Shown here piece by piece: positions 1-9,715 of a stretch of 64,000 nt of DNA. Within the stretch, counting starts at the first letter, position 1. Every line of letters starts with the position of its first letter. The DNA comes from Archangium lipolyticum. GTDB lineage: Bacteria; Myxococcota; Myxococcia; Myxococcales; Myxococcaceae. The stretch spans positions 22,472 through 86,471 of the forward strand of contig NZ_JANKBZ010000042.1 of the NCBI RefSeq assembly GCF_024623785.1, given 5' to 3'. The notes beneath the pieces are model-generated. The model saw only the letters and a program-made list of their open reading frames with translations. It had not been told where the DNA came from and did no database searches. Both the position numbers and the translations under genes were made by a program.

Positions 1-1
1 G

Positions 2-391
2 AGGGCCACGGAGGCGGCGTTCCCGGCCGTGAAGGTGCGCCGGAGCTTCGCGGAGCTGCCGCCGGTGGAGGGGGATGCGGGGAGGCTGAGACAGGTGTTC
101 GCCAACCTGCTGCAGAACGCGGCGCAGGCGCAGGTGGAGGGCGAGGTGCGGCTGGCGGCGGAGGCGGACGGGAGCGCGGTGCGGGTGCGCGTGGAGGATG
201 ACGGGCCGGGAGTGCCGCCGGAGGTGCGCGAGCGGCTCTTCGACCTCTTCGTCACGGGGAAGGCGAACGGGACGGGGCTGGGTCTGGCGCTGTGCCGCCG
301 GCTGGTGGAGCGGCACGGAGGCTCGGTGGCACTGGTCCCCGAGCAGCGTCAGGGCAGCACCTTCGAGGTGCGACTGCCAGCGGTGCGGTAG
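2..391 (+). CDS. Sensor histidine kinase, C-terminal ATPase part (5' end outside window)
   Basis: The frame is open from the left edge, so the gene begins upstream and only about 129 C-terminal residues are seen. They form the HATPase_c domain of a two-component sensor kinase: an N-box (QVFANLLQNAAQA), a G1 box (VEDDGPGVP), an F-like segment (RLFDLFVTGK) and a G2 box (NGTGLGLALCRRL), ending shortly after a glycine turn as these domains usually do. This domain binds ATP and phosphorylates the kinase's own histidine, which lies outside the window with any sensor region. The cognate regulator cannot be named; the NtrC-type regulator at 16113 is too far away to assign. Domain identity is secure; the signal sensed is unknown. 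Confidence 0.9.
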   Translation, partial: RATEAAFPAVKVRRSFAELPPVEGDAGRLRQVFANLLQNAAQAQVEGEVRLAAEADGSAVRVRVEDDGPGVPPEVRERLFDLFVTGKANGTGLGLALCRRLVERHGGSVALVPEQRQGSTFEVRLPAVR

Positions 392-512
392 CCGGGCGGG
401 ACGCACCCGCGGTGTAGTGCCTGGGCGAGGGCCGGTGGGGGGAGGTGACTCCCCGCGCGTGGCCGGAACAGGATGGCGCCCTTTCCCCGCGGCTCGCGGG
501 AGGGGGCTCCAG

Positions 513-1937
513 TTGAAGACACGGAAGATGGATTGGCGGTGGCTCGCCGTAGGCCTCGCCCTGCCGCTCACCGGCTGCGTGCTGGGCAGTGTGCGGCAGG
601 TGAAGGTGGACGCGCTCGGCGGCTACGAGGAGGCGCGTGGCGTGGCCGTCGAGGTGACGGGTGAGGTGCCCGAGGCCACGAGGCAGCAGCTGCACGAGTC
701 CTTCCAGCGCGCGCTGGAGGCCCGGGCGGGCCGGCCCGCGGACGCGACGGGCGAGCCCTTGAAGCTGGAGCTGCGCGTCGTGGAGGCCGTCTCGCCCGAG
801 ACCGCTGCCTCCTCGACGTCCGAGCGCGTCGCCGTGCAGGCGCGGACGGCGTTCGGGCTCACCGGGCTGGCGAAGTCGAGCGGGCGTCTGGCTCTCGAGG
901 GCACGCTGCTGTCGCCCGAGGGGACGCGGCGGCTGGGCCTGGTGCGGTGGGAGTCGGCGGGTGAGCCGTCCTCGCTGGCGCCTCGCGCGGGCCGCGAGGC
1001 GGGCGAGGCGCTCGGCCGGGAGATGGACTTCCGGCGCGAGGACTTCGTCACCCGCCGCGCGGCGGACGAGCGGATGCTCCTCACGCCCACGGCGCTCACG
1101 CTGGAGCCCGGCGAGGTGGTGGTGAGCAACGACCAGCTCCTGCTCTTCCGCGCGGGCGTGGGGCTGGGGCGGCGCGTGCAGTTCGACGTGTGGGGCGGCG
1201 GTCTGCCCATCCCGTTGGCCACGGGCGTGCCCCTCTACCTCATCCACGCGGTGGGCGGCGCGGGCGCGGCGGGCGTCGGAGTGCTCGGCGCCTTCGACCT
1301 GGGCCTCAAGGTGAAGCTGCTCGACGAGTCGCGCTACCTGCCGGGCGTGGCCGCCTCCTATGACTTCCTCAACGTCTTCGCGGGAGCGGTGGGGGGCGCG
1401 GGCATCGTGCTCCTGGGCAATGGCGTGGCCGGGGCCGGGGCAGCGGGGGCCGCTGGAGCCAACCTCCAGTTCAACCTCTTCAGCGTCGTGGCGGCGAAGC
1501 ACTTCGGCGATTTCCAGCTCACCGCGGGCGCCTACGTGCTCGACAACCACCACCTCATCCCGCAGAAGGCCGCCATCACGGTGGGCGTCGCGGGCGCGGG
1601 GGGCGAGGACTCCGGGGCAAACGGCGGCGGTTCGGTTGCCACGCTTCCCCGCATTCCCACCCAGGTGCAGGCCTTCGTGGGAGCGCAGTACGTGCTCGGG
1701 CCCCACAGCGAGCTCGCGGCGGAGTTCTTCCCGCGCAAGCCTTTCAGCGACTCGTTCGGCACCACGGGTGTGCGCTGGCTGCTGGGCGCCGACTCGCCTC
1801 GCGGGCCGTTGGCCCTGGACCGGCTGCGCGTGCGCCTCGACGTCGCGGCGCTCTGGGTGTACCTGCCGCCGACCCAGAAGCACGGGGGCACGCCCCTGCC
1901 GCTGCCCTGGGTGGGACTCGGCCTCTACAAGCTCTGA
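513..1937 (+). CDS. Predicted lipoprotein, Gly/Ala-rich, function unknown
   Basis: Encodes about 474 residues that I do not recognise as a named family. I chose the TTG at 513 because a G-rich ribosome site (GGGAGGGGG) ends about 6 nt upstream and this start gives a classic lipoprotein leader: basic KTRK, a hydrophobic stretch and lipobox LTGC, with lipidated Cys at residue 22. The ATG at 528 is the alternative. The mature N-terminal half (about 25-200) is soluble-looking. The second half has long Gly/Ala/Val stretches and alternating hydrophobic segments, ending GLGLYKL, which would suit a membrane-associated or barrel-like region. The open frame runs further upstream, but that part overlaps the kinase gene and has no leader-like sequence. 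Confidence 0.7.
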   Translation: MKTRKMDWRWLAVGLALPLTGCVLGSVRQVKVDALGGYEEARGVAVEVTGEVPEATRQQLHESFQRALEARAGRPADATGEPLKLELRVVEAVSPETAASSTSERVAVQARTAFGLTGLAKSSGRLALEGTLLSPEGTRRLGLVRWESAGEPSSLAPRAGREAGEALGREMDFRREDFVTRRAADERMLLTPTALTLEPGEVVVSNDQLLLFRAGVGLGRRVQFDVWGGGLPIPLATGVPLYLIHAVGGAGAAGVGVLGAFDLGLKVKLLDESRYLPGVAASYDFLNVFAGAVGGAGIVLLGNGVAGAGAAGAAGANLQFNLFSVVAAKHFGDFQLTAGAYVLDNHHLIPQKAAITVGVAGAGGEDSGANGGGSVATLPRIPTQVQAFVGAQYVLGPHSELAAEFFPRKPFSDSFGTTGVRWLLGADSPRGPLALDRLRVRLDVAALWVYLPPTQKHGGTPLPLPWVGLGLYKL

Positions 1938-1940
1938 GGC

Positions 1941-2333
1941 TCAGCCGTGTTGGGGCCCGCGAGGAGGCGGGCCCGCCTTCTGGAGCGTGTAGTGCTCGTC
2001 ATCGGTGAAGACGCGCGAGCGGATGAGGAAGCGCACGCCCTCGGGCGCCTCCACCGAGAAGCCGCTCCCGCGCCCCTTCACCACGTCGATCGTCAGGTGC
2101 GTGTGCTGCCAGTATTCGAACTGCGGACCGCTGATGTAGAAGGGCGTGTCCACGATGGTGCCGAGGAACACGTCCTCCTGGCCCACCCGGAACTCGCCCC
2201 TCGGGAAGCACATCGGCGCGCTGCCGTCGCAGCACCCTCCCGACTGGTGGAAGAGCAGCGGGCCGTGAATGCCCTGCATCTTGCGCAGCAGGGCCTCGGC
2301 GGCGGGTGTGACGGAGACGCGATCCACGGTCAT
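1941..2333 (-). CDS. DUF779 family protein
   Basis: A 130-residue DUF779 protein. The family is small and cysteine-rich and is typically encoded beside aldehyde dehydrogenases of the ExaC/AcoD type, as here. Visible marks are SGGCCDGSAPMCFP (Cys 34, 35 and 42, possible metal ligands) and FEYWQHTHLTIDVVKGRGSGFSVE. The ATG at 2333 starts the family-typical sequence MTVDRVSVTPAAEALL; codons upstream to 2384 fall in a dispersed repeat and are not counted. It lies 70 bp downstream of the aldehyde dehydrogenase on the same strand, so co-transcription is likely. The biochemical role of DUF779 is not established; metal binding or a helper role for the dehydrogenase is inference. Confidence 0.88.
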   Translation of the reverse strand: MTVDRVSVTPAAEALLRKMQGIHGPLLFHQSGGCCDGSAPMCFPRGEFRVGQEDVFLGTIVDTPFYISGPQFEYWQHTHLTIDVVKGRGSGFSVEAPEGVRFLIRSRVFTDDEHYTLQKAGPPPRGPQHG

Positions 2334-2340
2334 CGGTAAG

Positions 2341-2376
2341 ACCCTCACCCCACCCCTCTCCCAGGGGGAGAGGGGG
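2341..2376. repeat. REP-like palindromic repeat, copy 1
   Basis: A GC-rich element: CCCTCACCCC followed by a hairpin with arms CCCTCTCCC and GGGGAGAGGG. Near-identical copies lie at 57509-57546 (opposite orientation) and 58261-58297. It sits between the aldehyde dehydrogenase and DUF779 genes, where the RNA hairpin could soften read-through or protect transcript ends. Confidence 0.7.
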
Positions 2377-2403
2377 CTTGCCACGGGTTCATCCTGAGAT
2401 GGT

Positions 2404-3933
<1,530 letters not shown>

Positions 3934-4172
3934 TCGGACCTCGGCGGTGGTGGGTGTTCTGGCAACGACAGGGGAGAGGGCACCGAGGATAGGCAGGTGC
4001 CGCTCCGCGTCATGTTGGAGAACGCGCGCGCGAACGTTCGAAATCCGTCAGCGCACCCCCCGGGAACACCTGGAGTCCCATTCCCATGCCCGGGCCGGGA
4101 CGCCGCGTGGGCTCCGTTCTCCCGGGGCGCATGCGTGCGTGCGCCACCGCAGGGCCCTCTCGCCCGCGCATG

Positions 4173-4209
4173 TTGACAGTGGATACATACGGTGTTTACA
4201 TTGGAAACA
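4173..4209 (+). promoter_or_regulatory. Putative promoter/operator in the 3934-4237 gap
   Basis: The 304-bp gap between divergent genes holds a consensus-like -35 TTGACA at 4173 and a weak -10 (TTTACA) at about 4195. A 17-bp near-palindrome follows at 4193-4209 (TGTTTACATTGGAAACA, one mismatched pair), the size and symmetry expected of a dimeric repressor site. It lies about 30 nt before the ATG at 4238. No candidate regulator is adjacent. I see no gene in the rest of the gap. Confidence 0.4.
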
Positions 4210-4237
4210 TGAAGGCGGACGAACCGCTGGAGGAGCC

Positions 4238-4714
4238 ATGGACGGCGAGCTGATACTGAAGATCCTGAACGTGCCGGTGCTGCTGGGCTGGCTGGCGATG
4301 GCGGTGGCGCCCCGGGCGCTCGTGACGCGGTGGGTGCTGGAGAGCGACGCCATCCCGCTGGTGATCGGCGCCGTCTACCTGGCGCTGGTGGCGCCGCACC
4401 TGCCGGGCCTGCTCGGTCAGTTCGACACGCTGGAGCACATCGGGGCCGCGCTCCAGCGTCCCGGCATGCTGCTCGCGGGGTGGATCCACTACCTGGCGTT
4501 CGACTTCCTGGTGGGCCGGGTGGTGCTGGCCGATTCCCAACGCCGCGGCATCCCCCACCTGCTCGTCGTGCCCTGCCTCTTCCTGACGTTCATGCTCGGC
4601 CCCACGGGCTACCTCGCCTACGCGGCCGTCCGCCTCGTCACCCGGCGCTTCATGCCGGCTGTCGCCCCGCTTCCCGTGTCCTCCGCTTCCGTCGCCACCG
4701 AAGGAGTCCGCTGA
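4238..4714 (+). CDS. ABA4-like (DUF4281) membrane protein
   Basis: A small integral membrane protein of 158 residues matching the DUF4281/ABA4-like family, named after a plant neoxanthin-pathway protein; bacterial members are uncharacterised. It shows about four hydrophobic segments (from about 6, 40, 90 and 115) and family-type motifs: WHYLAFDFLVGR-like text (seen as WIHYLAFDFLVGR), ADSQRRGIPHLLVVPCLFLTFMLGPTGYL. The start follows GGAGGAGCC and lies just after a predicted operator. Its stop overlaps the start of the next membrane protein by one base (TGATG), so the two are translated together. Family call is from recognisable motifs; function is unknown. Confidence 0.8.
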   Translation: MDGELILKILNVPVLLGWLAMAVAPRALVTRWVLESDAIPLVIGAVYLALVAPHLPGLLGQFDTLEHIGAALQRPGMLLAGWIHYLAFDFLVGRVVLADSQRRGIPHLLVVPCLFLTFMLGPTGYLAYAAVRLVTRRFMPAVAPLPVSSASVATEGVR

Positions 4715-5682
4715 TGTCCGCCACCACTTCCGCCCTGTCCGCGCGCTCGCTCTGGAACCGGGCCTGGTCGCTCTCTCCGGCCCTCGCCCTCGCCACCGTG
4801 GTCATGGCACTCGGGGCCGTGTTCACCACGCTGGGCCTCGTCCTCGACCCGAGGCTCCTGGTGGGCGAGCCCGTGTGGCTCAAGCCGACGAAATTCTACC
4901 TGTCGCTCGCCGCGTACAACGTCACGGTGCTGTATTTCCTGTCCTTCCTCTCCGAGCGGAAGCGGCTCGTCCGGATTTCGGGCGGCATCCTCGCGGCGGC
5001 CGGCGTCCTCGAGATGGTCGGCATCTCCCTCCAGGCGGCGCGCGGGGTGCGCAGCCACTTCAACATCGCCACGCCCTTCGATGCCTTCATCTTCAGCGCC
5101 ATGGGCGTCACCATCACGGTGCTCTGGGTGACGATGATCGTCCTCGCGATCGCCCTGCTGCGTGCGCGGCTGGCGGATCGTCCGCTCGCGTCGGCGCTGC
5201 GCATCGGGTTCATCGCGGCGGTGATTGGCTGCGGGCTCGGGTTCTTCATGACGAACCCGAAGGCGGCGCAGCTCGAGGCCATGCGGAGCGGGCAGGGGGT
5301 GGCCGAGTCGGGTTCGCACACGTTCGGCGCGGCGGACGGCGGCCCGGGACTGCCCCTGGTCGGCTGGAGCACGGAGGCGGGTGACATGCGGCCGGCGCAC
5401 TTCCTCGGGCTGCACGGCATGCAGGTCCTCCCGGTGCTCGTGGTGCTGCTCGCGCGCCGGCGGAACCTCTCCGAGACGCAGCGGCTGGCCGCCGTCCGCG
5501 CCGCGGGGGTCGCCTACATCGGAGTGACCCTGGTGCTCGCGATCCATGCGCTCCGGGGCCTGCCCCTCATCCGCTGGGACGCGGTGGGGTTCGCGAGCCT
5601 CGCGCTGGTGGTCACGGCCGCGCTCGCCACGGCCGCCGCCACGCTGCTGCGGCGTCAGCCGGTCGCCGCCACCGTGGCCTGA
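4714..5682 (+). CDS. Multi-pass membrane protein, function unknown
   Basis: A 322-residue protein with about eight hydrophobic helices separated by short charged loops and no signal-peptide cleavage site. Recognisable features are EPVWLKPTKFYLSLAAYN near residue 55, a loop GGPGLPLVGWSTEAGDMRPAHFLGLHGMQ near 215-240 with conserved-looking His residues, and alternating Arg-rich cytoplasmic loops. I do not assign a family with confidence. The start ATG overlaps the stop of the ABA4-like gene by one base, which fixes the start and implies a two-gene operon. The His/Asp-containing loop might bind a cofactor or metal, but that is speculation. Confidence 0.8.
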   Translation: MSATTSALSARSLWNRAWSLSPALALATVVMALGAVFTTLGLVLDPRLLVGEPVWLKPTKFYLSLAAYNVTVLYFLSFLSERKRLVRISGGILAAAGVLEMVGISLQAARGVRSHFNIATPFDAFIFSAMGVTITVLWVTMIVLAIALLRARLADRPLASALRIGFIAAVIGCGLGFFMTNPKAAQLEAMRSGQGVAESGSHTFGAADGGPGLPLVGWSTEAGDMRPAHFLGLHGMQVLPVLVVLLARRRNLSETQRLAAVRAAGVAYIGVTLVLAIHALRGLPLIRWDAVGFASLALVVTAALATAAATLLRRQPVAATVA

Positions 5683-5786
5683 GAGCCAGGAGACGAGCCC
5701 TCGGCGGGCGGCCCGTTTCCAGCCATCACATTCATGGACTCCCTACTCTTTACCTGGGGGCTTTCCGTCGATGGAGGTTGGAGGCC

Positions 5787-6707
5787 ATGGAGCGCGTCAC
5801 GGCCGTCGTAGGTGCCACGGGGCTGCTGGGAGGAGCGATCTGCGAGCGCCTGCGGGCATCGGACCTGGCGGTGAGGGCCCTGGTCCGGCCGACCTCGGCG
5901 CCGGACCGGGTCGAGCGCCTCGGAGCGGCGGGAGTGGAGTTGCGGCGGGGGGACTTGAAGGACCGGTCCTCGCTCGATGAGTTCTGTCAGGGGGCCCGGG
6001 CGGTCATCTCGACGGCTACCTCCACGGCCTCGAGACAGGCGGGAGACTCGATTCAATCGGTGGATCTGGACGGACAGCTGGCCCTCGTGGAAGCCGCGAG
6101 GCGCGCGGGAGTGGAGCATTTCGTCTTCGTCTCTTTCGCGCCCATGGAGGTGGACTTCCCCCTCCAGCGGGCCAAGCGCGCGGTGGAGCAGGCGCTGATG
6201 CGGAGCGGGATTCCTCGCTACACCCTCCTCCAGCCCACCTATTTCACCGAGGTCTGGTTGAGCCCTGGCCTGGGTTTCGATTTCCTGAATGCCCATGCGC
6301 GCCTCCTCGGGAGGGGGCTCGGCAGGCTGAACTGGATCTCCTTCGAGGATGTGGCGCGTTTCGCCGCCGCCGCGCTGGAGAATCCGCGAGCCTGGAACGC
6401 GGTCCTCCAACTCGGGGGGGAGGAGGCACTCGGCCAGCTCGACGTGGTCCGTCTCTTCCAGGAGCGGAGTGGACGCCACTGGACGCTGGAGTCTGTCCCC
6501 GAGCAGGTGCTTCGCGAGCGGTTCGAGGGGGCCACCGACCCGCTCCAGCGCTCCCTGGCGGCGCTGATGCTCCACGTCGCGCTCGGCGGCCCGATCAACC
6601 CGGGACCCGCCATGGAGGCCCTGGCACTACGCCCCAGCCGGGTCCACGACTACGTGGAGCGCGTGCTGGCCGGACAGCGGGGGTCCCTCGTCGAGGAGAG
6701 GCCCTGA
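5787..6707 (+). CDS. NmrA/NAD(P)-binding atypical short-chain reductase-like protein
   Basis: A 306-residue Rossmann-fold protein of the NmrA/atypical SDR type. It opens with the dinucleotide-binding glycine motif VVGATGLLGGAICERL, then an Arg-containing second strand (VRALVRPTS) that usually favours NADP(H), then GVELRRGDLKDRSSL, where the adenine ring is held. The classical YxxxK catalytic pair is not evident; the middle region reads VEHFVFVSFAPMEVDFPLQRAKRAVEQALMRSGIPRYTLLQPTYF, typical of NmrA-like sensors and reductases. The ATG at 5787 is preceded by GGAGGTTGGAGG, stronger support than the TTG at 5778. It stands alone between a membrane-protein operon and the YcaO cluster. Whether it is an enzyme or a redox-sensing regulator cannot be told. 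Confidence 0.85.
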   Translation: MERVTAVVGATGLLGGAICERLRASDLAVRALVRPTSAPDRVERLGAAGVELRRGDLKDRSSLDEFCQGARAVISTATSTASRQAGDSIQSVDLDGQLALVEAARRAGVEHFVFVSFAPMEVDFPLQRAKRAVEQALMRSGIPRYTLLQPTYFTEVWLSPGLGFDFLNAHARLLGRGLGRLNWISFEDVARFAAAALENPRAWNAVLQLGGEEALGQLDVVRLFQERSGRHWTLESVPEQVLRERFEGATDPLQRSLAALMLHVALGGPINPGPAMEALALRPSRVHDYVERVLAGQRGSLVEERP

Positions 6708-6805
6708 GCGGCTGCTGCGCCAGGCCCACCCTGTCGGTTCTCCGACACGTCCATCACCCCGCCAGCTGTTCTCGTGTGCGCCGCCTCCGCCCGGCCTGCC
6801 CTGGA

Positions 6806-6862
6806 GCCTGCCATGCCTCTCGGGCTCCCTTGTCACACCAGGGTCCGACGCCCACTCATTCA
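6806..6862 (+). repeat. Duplicated element upstream of ycaO, copy 1
   Basis: A stretch of about 57 bp resembling 9594-9647: both start with GCCTGCC, share an exact 13-bp core CTCCCTTGTCACA (6825-6837 here) and end with CTCATTCA. It ends 20 nt before the YcaO start. A shared promoter or operator, or remains of a duplicated small coding sequence, are both possible. Confidence 0.6.
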
Positions 6863-6882
6863 CCACGGATTCCGGGGGTGCG

Positions 6883-8154
6883 ATGGTGTGGACCTCGACA
6901 GTCGTCGAGCCGGCGGGTGCCATGCGGTCGCCAGCTCACAAGTCCCATCTCATGGGGACGCACCGGCTGATTCCTCCCGAGGAGACGCTCCGGAGGGTGT
7001 GTCCCCTCATGCGGGACATGGGCATCACGCGCATCGCCAATCTCACCGGCCTGGATTGGATAGGTCTTCCGGTCGTGGCGGTGTACCGGCCCAACGCGCG
7101 CTCGCTGTCGGCGTCGCAGGGCAAGGGGATGGACCTGGCCGCGGCGCGAGCCTCCGGATTGATGGAGGCGGTGGAGTCCCATCACGCCGAGCACGTCGAC
7201 CTGCCGCTGCGGCGCGCCAGCTACGACGAGCTGCGGGCGAGCCATCCGGTGGTGGAGGTGGACGCGCTTCCGCGCCTGTCGGTCAACGCCTTCCACCCGG
7301 CGATGCGGCTGTTATGGGTCGAGGGGCGTGACCTTCGGGACGGCTCGCCCCTGTGGTTGCCTTTCGAGTTGGTCCACACGGACTTCACCCTCCCGCTGCC
7401 CGAGGGCAGTGGCGCGTTCCTCATGAGCTCGAATGGACTGGCCTCCGGAAACCATCCGCTGGAGGCCATCAGCCACGGCCTCTGTGAGGTGGTGGAGCGG
7501 GATGCCACCACGCTGTGGCACCTGCGGAGCGAGGAGTCGCAACACCCGACGCGATTGGACCCGGGCACGGTGGATGACCCGGTCTGCCTCCAGGTGCTGG
7601 AGCGCTTCGAGCGGGCCGGGATGGAGGTGGCCGTCTGGGAGACGACCACCGACGTGGGGCTGGCTTCCTTCTTCTGTCTGCTCGCCGAGCGCTCGCCGGA
7701 GCCGCTCCGGTTCCGTGCACCCACGACGGGGGCGGGCTGTCATCCGGCTCGGGAGATCGCCCTGCTGCGCGCGCTCACCGAGGCGGCCCAGGTGCGGCTC
7801 ACGCTCATTTCCGGTGCTCGCGACGACATGGGGGTCACCCGCTGTTACGACGCCTTCCGGGACCCGGCCGTCTGGCGCCATCAGGTGGAGCGGATGCGCC
7901 GGGAGCCGCCGGTCCGGTCCTTCCAGGACGTCCCCACCTTCGCGGGGCGCTCCTTCGAGGAGGACGTGGCGTGGGAGTTGGAGCGGCTGGCGGCGGTGGG
8001 GCTGCACCAGGTGGTGGTGGTGGACCTGTCCCGGCCCGAGTTCCGCATCCCCGTGGTGCGGGTGGTGGTGCCCGGTCTGGAGGCGCTCCACGACGCGCCC
8101 GGCTACGTCCCGGGTCGCCGGGGCCGCGAGGTGCTGAAGGAGCGCTGCCAATGA
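6883..8154 (+). CDS. YcaO-family ATP-dependent peptide-backbone modifying enzyme
   Basis: A 423-residue YcaO protein. YcaO enzymes use ATP to activate a backbone amide carbonyl; those paired with TfuA install thioamides in ribosomal peptides (thioviridamide type) or in methyl-CoM reductase of methanogens. ATP/Mg-binding motifs are visible: SASQGKGMDLAAARASGLMEA (about 76-96), NGLASGNHPLEAISHGLCE followed by VVERDA (184-208), and TGAGCHPAREIALLRALTEAAQ near 275-297. There is no N-terminal cyclodehydratase partner domain, consistent with a TfuA partner. The stop overlaps the TfuA start by 4 bp (ATGA), so the two are coupled. Start ATG 6883 has GGGGGTG close upstream; ATGs at 6922 and 6952 are alternatives. 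The precursor peptide is not identified. Confidence 0.93.
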   Translation: MVWTSTVVEPAGAMRSPAHKSHLMGTHRLIPPEETLRRVCPLMRDMGITRIANLTGLDWIGLPVVAVYRPNARSLSASQGKGMDLAAARASGLMEAVESHHAEHVDLPLRRASYDELRASHPVVEVDALPRLSVNAFHPAMRLLWVEGRDLRDGSPLWLPFELVHTDFTLPLPEGSGAFLMSSNGLASGNHPLEAISHGLCEVVERDATTLWHLRSEESQHPTRLDPGTVDDPVCLQVLERFERAGMEVAVWETTTDVGLASFFCLLAERSPEPLRFRAPTTGAGCHPAREIALLRALTEAAQVRLTLISGARDDMGVTRCYDAFRDPAVWRHQVERMRREPPVRSFQDVPTFAGRSFEEDVAWELERLAAVGLHQVVVVDLSRPEFRIPVVRVVVPGLEALHDAPGYVPGRRGREVLKERCQ

Positions 8155-9515
8155 TCTACGTCTTCGTGGGGCCCACGCTGCCCGAGCGGGAGGGGAGGCG
8201 CGAGCTGGAGGCCGTGTTCCTTCCGCCCGCGGCCCAGGGGGATGTCTACCGGGCCGCGCTCGAGAGGCCAGCGGCCATCGGTCTCATCGACGGCTATTTC
8301 GATGGTGTCCCCTCCGTCTGGCACAAGGAGATCCTCTGGGCCATGGCCGAGGGCATCCCGGTCTTCGGAAGCGCGAGCATGGGGGCGCTGCGAGCAGCGG
8401 AGCTGGCCTCGTTCGGCATGGAGGGCGTGGGGGCCATCTTCGAGGCCTTCCAGAGCGGTGCGCTGACGGATGACGACGAGGTGGCCATCGCGCATGCGCC
8501 CGCCGAGGATGGCTTCCGCCCGCTGTCGGAGGCCCTGGTCAACATCCGGGCCACCCTGGCGCGCGCCGAGCGCGAAGGCGTGGTGGACGCGCCGGTGCGC
8601 GGAGCCCTGGAGCAGCTCGCCAAGGAGCTCTACTACCCGGAGCGGGGCTGGCCGGCCCTGCTCGGGCGGGCCGAGGACGAGGGCTTGCCACCCGAGCCCC
8701 TGCGGCGGCTGCGGGAGTGGCTGCCACGGGGCGGGGTCGACCAGAAGCGCGCGGACGCACTGGCCATGCTCCGCCGGATGCGCGAGTACCTGGCGGCCCG
8801 ACCCGGACCCAAGCGGGTTTCGTACACGCTCGCCCAGACCGATGCGTGGGCGGAAGCCCGCAGGTGTGCCGGGCGGCTCGAGACGGGTCGCCGGGAGGAG
8901 AGCGAGCCGCTCCCACGGGAGGCGTTGCTCGAGGAGCTGCGGGTCGGCGGCCTTCTTCCCCGGGTGCGGGCCGGAGCCCTGGCGCGTGCCCTGGCCCTGG
9001 AGGAGGCCCGGCAGCGGGGCGGTGAGATCGAGCTGTCGGCGGTGCGGCGGGTCTGTGAGGCATTCCGTCGCGAGAAGGGACTGGGGGAGCTGCGTCGATT
9101 CGAGCAGTGGCTGGTGGCGCAGCGCATCTCCGAACCGTTGAGATTCTTCCGGGATGAGGCGTGGGTACGCCAGACGGAGATGCTGCACGCCACGGAGGTG
9201 GAGCGGTGCCTGCCGGATCACCTGCGCTCGCTCGGCATCTACGGGCCGCTGCTGGACCGTGCCTGCCACAAGGCGCGGATGCTCTCCCGCTCCGGTCTGG
9301 AGCACCCCGGGCTCGAGGAGGCCGGGCTCGACGAGGCGGCACTGTGGCGCTGGTACTTCGTCGAGCGGCTGGGACGGCCCGTCCCCTCCCAGCTCTCGCT
9401 GTACGCACGCGGCGCGGGTTTTGGTGGCGAGGACGAGCTCCGGCGCGCGGTGCTGCGGGAGCATTGCTTCCTGCGCCTGGAGCAGGAACTCGCCGAGCGG
9501 GTGGGCGAGGAGTGA
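8151..9515 (+). CDS. TfuA-like protein, YcaO partner
   Basis: A 454-residue protein whose first about 170 residues match the TfuA-like family: MIYVFVGPTLP, IGLIDGYFDGVPSVWHKEILWAMAEG, VFGSASMGALRAAELASFGMEGVGAIFEAF and TDDDEVAIAHAP. TfuA was named from trifolitoxin biosynthesis and is the usual partner of thioamide-forming YcaO enzymes, probably helping deliver sulfur. The remaining about 280 residues are a helical, charged, Arg/Glu-rich extension that I cannot assign; many TfuA proteins are shorter, so the extension may recognise the substrate. Translation is coupled to ycaO by an ATGA overlap. No sulfurtransferase or rhodanese gene is adjacent, so sulfur would have to come from elsewhere in the cell. 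Confidence 0.92.
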   Translation: MIYVFVGPTLPEREGRRELEAVFLPPAAQGDVYRAALERPAAIGLIDGYFDGVPSVWHKEILWAMAEGIPVFGSASMGALRAAELASFGMEGVGAIFEAFQSGALTDDDEVAIAHAPAEDGFRPLSEALVNIRATLARAEREGVVDAPVRGALEQLAKELYYPERGWPALLGRAEDEGLPPEPLRRLREWLPRGGVDQKRADALAMLRRMREYLAARPGPKRVSYTLAQTDAWAEARRCAGRLETGRREESEPLPREALLEELRVGGLLPRVRAGALARALALEEARQRGGEIELSAVRRVCEAFRREKGLGELRRFEQWLVAQRISEPLRFFRDEAWVRQTEMLHATEVERCLPDHLRSLGIYGPLLDRACHKARMLSRSGLEHPGLEEAGLDEAALWRWYFVERLGRPVPSQLSLYARGAGFGGEDELRRAVLREHCFLRLEQELAERVGEE

Positions 9516-9569
9516 GCGAGGACCAGGTCTACCGGTCAGCGGGCTGACGGAGGGGCCACAGGGGAACGG

Positions 9570-9650
9570 ATGAAGGCACCCCTTCGCTCCGGCGCCTGCC
9601 GTATCCCACGGTCTCCCTTGTCACATCCAGTGCCCGCTCCTCATTCATGA
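9570..9650 (+). CDS. Speculative 26-residue peptide ORF (candidate RiPP precursor)
   Basis: A small ORF between the TfuA gene and the kinase, starting MKAPLRSGACRIPRSP and containing one Cys and several Ser and Pro residues. A purine-rich stretch (ACAGGGGAACGG) precedes the ATG, and its TGA overlaps the ATG at 9647 of the kinase frame. Read in the same frame, the duplicated element at 6806 encodes a related string (GAC-x3-R-x-PLSH). Codon choice is not decisive and the DNA-level duplication alone could explain the similarity, so this is only a candidate for the missing YcaO-TfuA substrate. Confidence 0.15.
   Translation: MKAPLRSGACRIPRSPLSHPVPAPHS
9594..9647 (+). repeat. Duplicated element upstream of the kinase gene, copy 2
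   Basis: Second copy of the element at 6806-6862, with the exact core CTCCCTTGTCACA at 9613-9625. It ends at the ATG of the long kinase reading frame and 68 nt before the preferred GTG start at 9716. Its presence before both transcription units argues for common control of the YcaO-TfuA pair and the kinase. Confidence 0.6.
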
Positions 9651-9715
9651 GAGACGACCAGCGTGGTGCCTTCGCGCGACTGGACGGGCGCGCGGGCGCT
9701 AGCGGGAGCGGAGCC

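Noticed and set aside
252..1883. A 543-codon minus-strand open frame
   Set aside because: Antisense to a lipoprotein gene with a good leader; Arg/His/Gln/Pro-rich and featureless.
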